Assembly (NCBI GenBank): GCA_030066455.1
Contig: JASJBQ010000124.1
Coordinates: 1 to 10,920 of the forward strand
DNA from: Desulfobacterales bacterium
GTDB lineage: Bacteria > Desulfobacterota > Desulfobacteria > Desulfobacterales > UBA5852
DNA: 10,920 bases
Direction of reading: 5' to 3'
The position numbers were made by a program, and so were the translations under genes. The notes below the pieces were generated by a model that saw nothing but the letters and a program-made list of their open reading frames with translations, ran no database searches and was not told the DNA's origin. This document shows positions 6,442 through 10,920 of this stretch, piece by piece (position 1 is the first letter of the stretch; every line of letters starts with the position of its first letter).

Positions 6442-6829
6442 ACGACTTGTTATCCTTGGTATAGTAAACCCCCGGAATCCAGCTCTTCTTGATCCGGGCC
6501 GTCTTGACATCCGAGGCGCTCTGCTCGTCGATGAACTTGAAGTTTTTGAGGCCCACGCGAATGACATCCTCATGCACCAGCCGGGCCTTTTCCACCCGGT
6601 CGATATTGACATAGGTGCCGTTGGTGCTGCCCAGGTCGCGGATATGATACTCGGGCGGCCGGGTCTCGTCGTCCGAAGCGACCGTTTCGATCACGCAGTG
6701 GAGGTTGCTGACCGATGTATCGTCGATGAAGACATCGCACTCCGGTGAGCGACCAATGCGGATTTCGGGCTTGTCGATTTCAAACTGGGTGGTGGCGACA
6801 CCGTCCAGCAGCTGTACGATTCGGGCCAT
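6440..6829 (-). CDS. Small stand-alone FHA-domain protein
   Basis: The gene encodes 129 residues. FHA domains bind phosphothreonine peptides, and the contact residues are present: Gly26-Arg27 in RIGRSPECDVFI, Ser41 and His44 in VSNLHCVI, and Asn70-Gly71 in DLGSTNGTYVN. The domain fills residues about 3-105 and is followed by a basic tail (TARIKKSWIPGVYYTKDNKS) that may be an interaction segment. No kinase or second domain is fused. I start at ATG 6829, with GGAAGG six bases upstream; an earlier in-frame ATG at 6877 would add 16 residues unlike the family start. No Ser/Thr kinase, phosphatase or type VI secretion gene is in the window, so the partner is unknown. The gene stands alone on the minus strand, next to the repeat block. 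Confidence 0.92.
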   Translation of the reverse strand: MARIVQLLDGVATTQFEIDKPEIRIGRSPECDVFIDDTSVSNLHCVIETVASDDETRPPEYHIRDLGSTNGTYVNIDRVEKARLVHEDVIRVGLKNFKFIDEQSASDVKTARIKKSWIPGVYYTKDNKS

Positions 6830-6973
6830 GGCGATCCTTCCTTTGTTGCCGCGGGGAGAATGAATGCCGTCATGCATCGGGGACGTATGTTAGCATCAAG
6901 ACCAGGGGCCCCGGACGGCTGGCGCCGAACCACACCGCCGGGGGTGCCTGGTTCCTTATGGGGTGTTGTTCTT

Positions 6974-7003
6974 AAAAAACGGTAGGCGATTATCGCCTGG
7001 CCG
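6974..7003 (-). terminator. Intrinsic terminator with no recognised gene upstream
   Basis: Read on the minus strand, CGG-CC-AGGCGAT-A-ATCGCCT-A-CCG is followed directly by TTTTTT (6979-6974). The 7-bp arms are perfect, the outer CGG/CCG adds pairs across a small internal loop, and the T-run has the textbook position. No convincing minus-strand gene precedes it; the plus-strand dehydrogenase occupies the DNA beyond 7208. Confidence 0.65.
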
Positions 7004-7125
7004 TCAACCGTGATCTTGGCGCACGAGCATGCGCGGCAACCGGCCGCCCTCCGCAGCTGCGCGCCGCATCGCGGCCCCCGGAGGGCCGCCCGATGGCGAG
7101 ATAGCCATTGCGCTGCCCAGGAGAG
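6974..7125 (-). ncRNA. Candidate small RNA (or 34-codon mRNA) between promoter-like boxes and the terminator
   Basis: A start near 7125 (from the boxes at 7132-7161) and the terminator at 6974-7003 would give a transcript of about 150 nt. It would fold strongly: a hairpin at 7071-7089 and the GCAGCTGC region. It also contains a 34-codon frame (ATG 7108 to TGA 7004, beginning MAISPSGGPPGAAMRR) whose stop abuts the terminator stem, but there is no ribosome site and the composition is that of GC-rich shadow sequence. A small RNA is the more likely reading; neither is proven. Confidence 0.35.
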
Positions 7126-7136
7126 CTACATAATAT
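7108..7136 (+). promoter_or_regulatory. Weak candidate promoter of the alcohol dehydrogenase gene
   Basis: TTGCGC (7108-7113) and TAATAT (7131-7136) are 17 bases apart, about 70 bases before the start codon. Both boxes are poor matches; the support is mainly position and the local A/T-rich patch. Confidence 0.25.
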
Positions 7137-7161
7137 AGGTCGCTGTGGGATTTTCCGGCAA
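7132..7161 (-). promoter_or_regulatory. Candidate minus-strand promoter for the orphan unit
   Basis: On the minus strand TTGCCG (7161-7156) is followed after 18 bases by TATATT (7137-7132), a five-of-six match to the -10 consensus. The same A/T-rich patch can serve the plus strand. Confidence 0.35.
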
Positions 7162-7207
7162 CTGCTGACGCCCCGCCCTGCCGTCGAAAGGATGGAAACG
7201 GCCTGCC

Positions 7208-8236
7208 ATGCGCGCCATGCTGCTCAAACAAATCTGCGACCTGCGGACCGAAACCGAACCGCTGGTCATGGAAGAGATGGATGCCCCCGCGCCGGGGCCA
7301 GGGGAGATCCTCGTCCGGGTGACGGCCTGCGGCGTCTGCCACACCGAGTTGGACATCATCGAGGGCCGCACACCACCGCCGTCGCTGCCGGTCATCCCGG
7401 GCCACCAGGTGGTCGGCCGGGTGGAGGCCGCCGGCGCCGATGCGGCCGAATTCCGGACCGGCGAGCGGGTCGGGGTGGCCTGGATTTTCGATGTCTGCGG
7501 CGCCTGCGACGATTGCCGTGCGGGCCGGGAGAACCTCTGTTCGCAATTCAGGGCCACCGGCCGTGACGCCAACGGGGGGTACGCGGAATTCATGACGGTG
7601 CCCGCCGCATCCGCCTACCGCCTGCCCCCGGTGTTCAGCGATCTCGAGGCCGCCCCGCTGCTCTGCGCCGGGGCCATCGGCTTTCGTTCCCTGAACCTGA
7701 CCGGCATGACGGACGGGCAGCGGCTGGGGCTGGTGGGCTTCGGCGCCTCGGCCCACCTGGTCCTGCAGATGGCCCGGCACCGCTTCCCGCAAAGCGAAGT
7801 CTTTGTTTTGGCCCGCAGCGGCCGGGAACGGCAGTTCGCGCGTGACCTCGGGGCGGCCTGGGCGGGCGACATGGACGACACGCCGCCGGCCGCCCTCCAC
7901 GCCGCGATCGACACCACCCCGGCCTGGCGACCGGTGCTGGCCGCGCTCGAACACCTGGCGCCCGGCGGCCGGCTGGTCATCAACGCCATTCGCAAGGAGG
8001 CGGGGGACAGTGCGCTCCTGGCTGCTGTCGACTACCCCCGCCACCTGTGGCTCGAAAAGGAAATCAAAAGCGTGGCCAACATCACCCGTCAGGACGTGCG
8101 GGATTTCATCGATCTGGCCGCGGCCGTCCCCTTGAAGCCGGCCACGACGCCCTTCCCGCTGGAAGCCGCCAACCAGGCGCTGGGGGAACTCAAAAACCGC
8201 AAGATCCGCGGCGCCAAAGTGCTGCAGATCGCATGA
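7208..8236 (+). CDS. Zinc-dependent alcohol dehydrogenase, AdhA-like (adh_fam_2 type)
   Basis: The gene encodes 342 residues of the medium-chain dehydrogenase superfamily. The catalytic-zinc region is CGVCHTELD (Cys44) with GHQVVG (His66), and the third ligand is Cys153 in APLLCAGAIGF. The structural zinc site is complete: Cys97, 100, 103 and 111 in VCGACDDCRAGRENLC. The nucleotide-binding turn is GLVGFGASAHL (residues about 173-183). The GFGASAHL turn, the TGRDANGGYAEF segment and PLLCAG together fit the family containing mycobacterial AdhA (TIGR02822), probably an NAD(P)-dependent alcohol/aldehyde oxidoreductase. The residue after the zinc His is Gln where most relatives have Glu. ATG 7208 fits the family N-terminus, but the ribosome site is poor (AAAGGA lies 15 bases upstream). 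The next gene starts 91 bp downstream on the same strand, so a shared transcript is possible. The substrate cannot be told. Confidence 0.92.
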   Translation: MRAMLLKQICDLRTETEPLVMEEMDAPAPGPGEILVRVTACGVCHTELDIIEGRTPPPSLPVIPGHQVVGRVEAAGADAAEFRTGERVGVAWIFDVCGACDDCRAGRENLCSQFRATGRDANGGYAEFMTVPAASAYRLPPVFSDLEAAPLLCAGAIGFRSLNLTGMTDGQRLGLVGFGASAHLVLQMARHRFPQSEVFVLARSGRERQFARDLGAAWAGDMDDTPPAALHAAIDTTPAWRPVLAALEHLAPGGRLVINAIRKEAGDSALLAAVDYPRHLWLEKEIKSVANITRQDVRDFIDLAAAVPLKPATTPFPLEAANQALGELKNRKIRGAKVLQIA

Positions 8237-8327
8237 TGGACGCGGGCCGCAAAACCCGGGGCGCGCTGGGCCCGCGGCGGGGATTGCGGCCGCCCGCGCC
8301 AAACCGGCCCGCGAACGGGGTTTAGCC

Positions 8328-9764
8328 ATGCCGACCACGATAACCGGCAACATGTGCATTTTCCACGCCCTGGACGGGCTGCGCAACGGGCTGTGCCATT
8401 TTTCGGGGCCGTCGCGGGCCGCGCTCCTGTTTGCGCTCGCCCCCGACGACCCCGTCCAGATCTACGACCCTCAGAACCTTCTGCGGGGTCACGAACCCAA
8501 ATTCGAAAAAATCTACCTCGAATCGGACGCCTGGCGTTCGTCCGGGGCCCACGGGCCTAAATCCTCCCGTATCGGCCAGTTCGATCCGGTCGGCAACCTC
8601 CAGCTGACGGGGCTCATTTCCCACGGCGGCCGTTCGGCGTCCATCTTCTACCAGATGTGGTTTACCGAGCAGCACCCGGACATGTGCGCCGTCGGGCCCA
8701 CCGAGCGCTGGCTGGAGCATGCCGCCTGGCTCCTGTCGCAGGATTTCTCCACCCAGACCGATGTCTGCTCCGAGATCTCCGGCTATGTCCTGCGCGGCTA
8801 CGCCACCCATGCGGTCCGCGACTACCTGCTCGACGAAATGAACCGCACCATGGGGTGGGACTCCGCCATCCGGATTTACGAAGTCCTGGACACCGTCCTG
8901 GAAATCTCGCGCACCCGCGAGGAGGGCGCCTGGCCGCGGGGCGCGCTGACCTTTGCCGAACCGCAGGCCATGCAGGCCCTGCCTTTCATTACCCGTTTTC
9001 CGACGGCCGAACGCCCGGTCCTCAACAACGCCAAGCATGTCCGCAAGCTGCTCCAGGCCGTGGAGGACTCCGGGCGCAAACTCGTCTCCGACGGGCAATA
9101 TCTCCTGGGCATCGCCGATCGCGGCATTCCCCGCCACCGGATCACGGCCGACTTCCAGGGGGGGCACGGATTTCTGCGCTTCGCCGGCATGCCGGTCTGC
9201 AGTTTTGCGGAAGGCACTTTTCACTCGACCACCCACCATGCCAACCTGGTCCAGGTCGAGGAGATCCTGATCGACGCCGACATCGATCCGTCCGACCGCG
9301 CCGACCTGTTTCGGATCGTCTCCCAGATGGTCCATCTGGCCGAGGACGGCAAATTCGGGTGCACCCTGGTGCTCGATCTGTACCCGACCCCCATCGCCAT
9401 CCCGGGCCAGAACATCCACCCCTCGCTCGACCTGCGCCAGGCAAAACAGCTGGATCTGGCCTGCGCCCTGGCCAAGGTGGACGGGGCCCTGCATATCGGG
9501 GCGGACCTGCACCTGCACCGCTTCGCCTGCCTGCTGGACGGGCGCACCATCCCGGGCGAAGACCGCTCGCGGGGCGCCCGCTTCAATTCGGCCCTGCGCT
9601 TCACGGCCGAAAGGCCCGAGCTCATCGTGGTGGTCGTCTCCGCCGACCGGCCGGTGGCGATCATTCAGGCCGGCGTCGAACTCAGCGCCCAGTGCGACCT
9701 TCAGCCCGCGCCCTACGGCATCGCCCCCCCCCGCCTGCTGGACGAATGGATCGCCGGCAGTTGA
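8328..9764 (+). CDS. DisA_N (diadenylate-cyclase-like) domain protein with a long N-terminal region
   Basis: The gene encodes 478 residues. The C-terminal part (about 310-450) reads as a DAC/DisA_N domain: a helix with IVSQMVHLAEDGKFGCTLVL, a GQNIHPSLDLRQ segment, the DGA motif (385-387), an acidic/glycine loop (LDGRTIPGEDRS), RGARFNSALRF (415-425) and the strand IVVVVSADRPVAII. In active cyclases the second motif is RHR; here it is Arg418-Phe419-Asn420. This may be a variant cyclase or a nucleotide sensor that no longer makes c-di-AMP. Residues 1-300 match nothing I recognise; they look globular, with several Cys, a His-rich stretch (TFHSTTHHAN, 297-306), and no membrane helix or HhH DNA-binding domain as in DisA. 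ATG 8328 follows GGGG at modest spacing. It lies 91 bp after the dehydrogenase and 260 bp before the DegV gene. Two C9 runs flank its 3' end (9724-9732 inside, 9765-9773 just after the stop). Confidence 0.82.
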   Translation: MPTTITGNMCIFHALDGLRNGLCHFSGPSRAALLFALAPDDPVQIYDPQNLLRGHEPKFEKIYLESDAWRSSGAHGPKSSRIGQFDPVGNLQLTGLISHGGRSASIFYQMWFTEQHPDMCAVGPTERWLEHAAWLLSQDFSTQTDVCSEISGYVLRGYATHAVRDYLLDEMNRTMGWDSAIRIYEVLDTVLEISRTREEGAWPRGALTFAEPQAMQALPFITRFPTAERPVLNNAKHVRKLLQAVEDSGRKLVSDGQYLLGIADRGIPRHRITADFQGGHGFLRFAGMPVCSFAEGTFHSTTHHANLVQVEEILIDADIDPSDRADLFRIVSQMVHLAEDGKFGCTLVLDLYPTPIAIPGQNIHPSLDLRQAKQLDLACALAKVDGALHIGADLHLHRFACLLDGRTIPGEDRSRGARFNSALRFTAERPELIVVVVSADRPVAIIQAGVELSAQCDLQPAPYGIAPPRLLDEWIAGS

Positions 9765-9930
9765 CCCCCCCCCGCAGGGATGGAAGGCCATGTCTGCGCC
9801 GCAACGCACACCCCGCGTTGGATACATGCCCACCACCGGAAACCGGCGGATTTAGCGCCCATCGCTTCCGGGTGTTACCACGCGCGCACCAACCCGCCGA
9901 CCGGAGGGCGGCGATACAGGCGGAAATGGG

Positions 9931-9959
9931 TTGAAACCGCATAGATTTCAGCCTAAAAG
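9931..9959 (+). promoter_or_regulatory. Probable promoter of the DegV-family gene
   Basis: TTGAAA (9931-9936), a 17-base spacer and TAAAAG (9954-9959) give a predicted start near 9966 and a leader of about 60 bases before ATG 10025. Confidence 0.45.
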
Positions 9960-9976
9960 AACCTTGTGAGACAGAC

Positions 9977-9991
9977 GGGCCGCTCCGGCCC
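9977..9991 (+). promoter_or_regulatory. Hairpin in the predicted 5' leader of the DegV-family gene
   Basis: GGGCCG-CTC-CGGCCC is a perfect 6-bp G/C stem with a 3-base loop. It lies about 11 bases after the predicted start point and 17 bases before the ribosome site. There is no T-run, so it would be a leader structure rather than a terminator. Confidence 0.4.
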
Positions 9992-10024
9992 AATGGTTGA
10001 TTACCAAAGGGAGAGCAGGGCATC

Positions 10025-10888
10025 ATGGGCGCCAATATCGGTATCGTCGTGGACAGCACCGCCGATTTCCCCAAGGGGCTGGTAGAACAATGGGGAATGC
10101 ACGTCGTGCCGATTCACATCGCGATCGACGGCGAGGAGTTTCTCCACGGCGTCAACCTCGACAACGATGACGTGATCGCGGCCATGGAATCCGACCAGGA
10201 GGTCAAGACCTCCCCGCCCATCCCCAGCGAATATGCCGACCTTTTCGAGGCGCTGCTGAAAAAATACGACCACCTGCTGGCCCTGCACGTCTCCAGCGAA
10301 CTTTCCAACTGCTATACGGCGGCCCAGCGGGCGCTGCAGATCATGTTCGAGGACGATTCCAACCGCGTCATTTCCGTGGACACGCGCACCTGCACCACCG
10401 GACAGGGGCTGGTGGCCATGCGGGCCGCCGAACTGGTGCGCAAGGGGACCGAATTCAGCCAGCTGGCCCAGGATCTGGCGTTCTTCATCGAAAACGGCAA
10501 GCTCTATTTCACGGTGGAGAACCTCTATTGGCTCAAGCGGGCCGGCAAACTCAATTTTTTTTCGTCGCTTTTAGGCGGCATGCTGGACGTCAAGCCGGTG
10601 GTCGGCCTCAACCAGGGCACGCTGGCGCCGTTGAGCAGGCACCGCGGATTCGATGCCGCCCTCGAGGCGATCGCCGACCGCGTTCACGACGACTACCGCC
10701 GCTTTCGCGGGGACTGCGACATCTGGATCGCCCACGCCGACGCCCGCGACAAGGCCGAGGTCCTCGACGCCTTTCTCGAAGAGCGCATCCCGGCAGCCCT
10801 CGACCGCATCCGCCTGGCCGAGGTCGGTCCCACCATCACCGCCCATGCCGGTCCGGGCTGCATCTGCGCCAGCATCATACCCACCTGA
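10025..10888 (+). CDS. DegV family (fatty-acid-binding, FakB-like) protein
   Basis: The gene encodes 287 residues with the DegV fold signatures in order: VVDSTADFP (8-16), TSPP at 62-65 (family TSQPSP; the Thr contacts the lipid carboxylate), HVSSELSNCY at 88-97 (family ISSGLSGTY), VENLYWLKRAGK (family L..LKKGGR), KPVVGLNQGTLAP, and HAGPG at 274-278 (family HTGPG). DegV proteins bind a long-chain fatty acid; in Gram-positives the FakB members present it to the FakA kinase. No FakA-like kinase is in this window, so the partner is unknown. ATG 10025 has AGGGAGAG upstream and fits the family N-terminus. The gene appears to be transcribed alone from a promoter at 9931-9959. The Gln of TSQP is Pro and the Gly of SSGLS is Glu, modest departures that may alter lipid preference. 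Confidence 0.95.
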   Translation: MGANIGIVVDSTADFPKGLVEQWGMHVVPIHIAIDGEEFLHGVNLDNDDVIAAMESDQEVKTSPPIPSEYADLFEALLKKYDHLLALHVSSELSNCYTAAQRALQIMFEDDSNRVISVDTRTCTTGQGLVAMRAAELVRKGTEFSQLAQDLAFFIENGKLYFTVENLYWLKRAGKLNFFSSLLGGMLDVKPVVGLNQGTLAPLSRHRGFDAALEAIADRVHDDYRRFRGDCDIWIAHADARDKAEVLDAFLEERIPAALDRIRLAEVGPTITAHAGPGCICASIIPT

Positions 10889-10902
10889 AATAATGCGATA
10901 AT

Positions 10903-10908
10903 TTGACA
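10903..10908 (+). promoter_or_regulatory. Possible -35 box of a gene beyond the window
   Basis: An exact TTGACA lies in an A/T-rich patch after the DegV stop. The window ends 12 bases later, before any -10 box could be seen. Confidence 0.25.
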
Positions 10909-10920
10909 AACCCTGATTGA

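Larger units (their letters stand above)
6830..7207. other. Gene-free stretch between the FHA and dehydrogenase genes
   Basis: No recognised gene is present in these 378 bases. The left part (6830-6970) should hold the FHA promoter, but I see only weak candidates. The right part holds a possible minus-strand transcription unit (6974-7161), a strong hairpin at 7071-7089 (GCGGCCC-CCGGA-GGGCCGC, extendable with CATC/GATG outside), and weak plus-strand promoter boxes for the dehydrogenase. Confidence 0.6.

Noticed and set aside
7004..8386. 460-codon minus-strand open frame opposite the dehydrogenase
   Set aside because: It is a shadow of the zinc dehydrogenase. Only its last 34 codons fall outside that gene, and they are considered under the orphan unit.
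8322..9836. 504-codon minus-strand open frame opposite the DisA_N-type gene
   Set aside because: It has no motifs, is Gly/Asp/Val/Gln-biased as expected for the antisense of GC-rich coding DNA, and the plus strand carries clear DAC motifs.

Overview
The window is GC-rich, has dense codons and very long open shadow frames, and carries mostly single genes or short gene pairs on both strands. The gene content is an EcsC-family protein, an HK remnant, a YjjU-like patatin, a stand-alone FHA protein, an AdhA-type dehydrogenase, a DisA_N-domain protein and a DegV protein. This mix, together with the protein style, suggests a delta-type proteobacterium (Desulfobacterota, perhaps near Desulfosarcina). 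That placement is inference; there is no rRNA or other phylogenetic marker here.

Left part (1-2660, + strand): the C-terminal end of a large, partly helical protein that enters from the left (possibly the tail of an M48-type peptidase); a complete EcsC-family gene; then a decayed sensor histidine kinase. The kinase has an intact ATP-binding half but no sensor region, a ruined phospho-acceptor motif and a frameshift that looks like a 4-bp tandem duplication.

Middle (2676-5590): on the minus strand a patatin-like phospholipase, then a MarR regulator with a striking 12-bp inverted-repeat operator over its own promoter, then a 29-codon ORF with a strong ribosome site 3 bp after the MarR stop. 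Divergent from the patatin gene is asd, aspartate-semialdehyde dehydrogenase. Both divergent genes have a consensus TTGACA box.

Non-coding block (5591-6439): two near-identical copies (about 240 bp) of a structured repeat, offset by exactly 330 bp, each with two long hairpins. One stem position differs between the copies by a compensatory pair change. The block ends against the stop codon of a small minus-strand FHA-domain gene.

Right part (6830-10920): a gene-free stretch with a possible minus-strand transcription unit of about 155 nt (promoter-like boxes and an intrinsic terminator, but no recognised gene). Then on the plus strand come a zinc alcohol dehydrogenase, a 478-residue protein with a C-terminal diadenylate-cyclase-like (DisA_N) domain whose RHR motif reads RFN, and a DegV-family lipid-binding protein with its own promoter and a 5'-leader hairpin. 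The best candidates for something undescribed are the DisA_N-type protein, the structured repeat pair and the orphan minus-strand unit.
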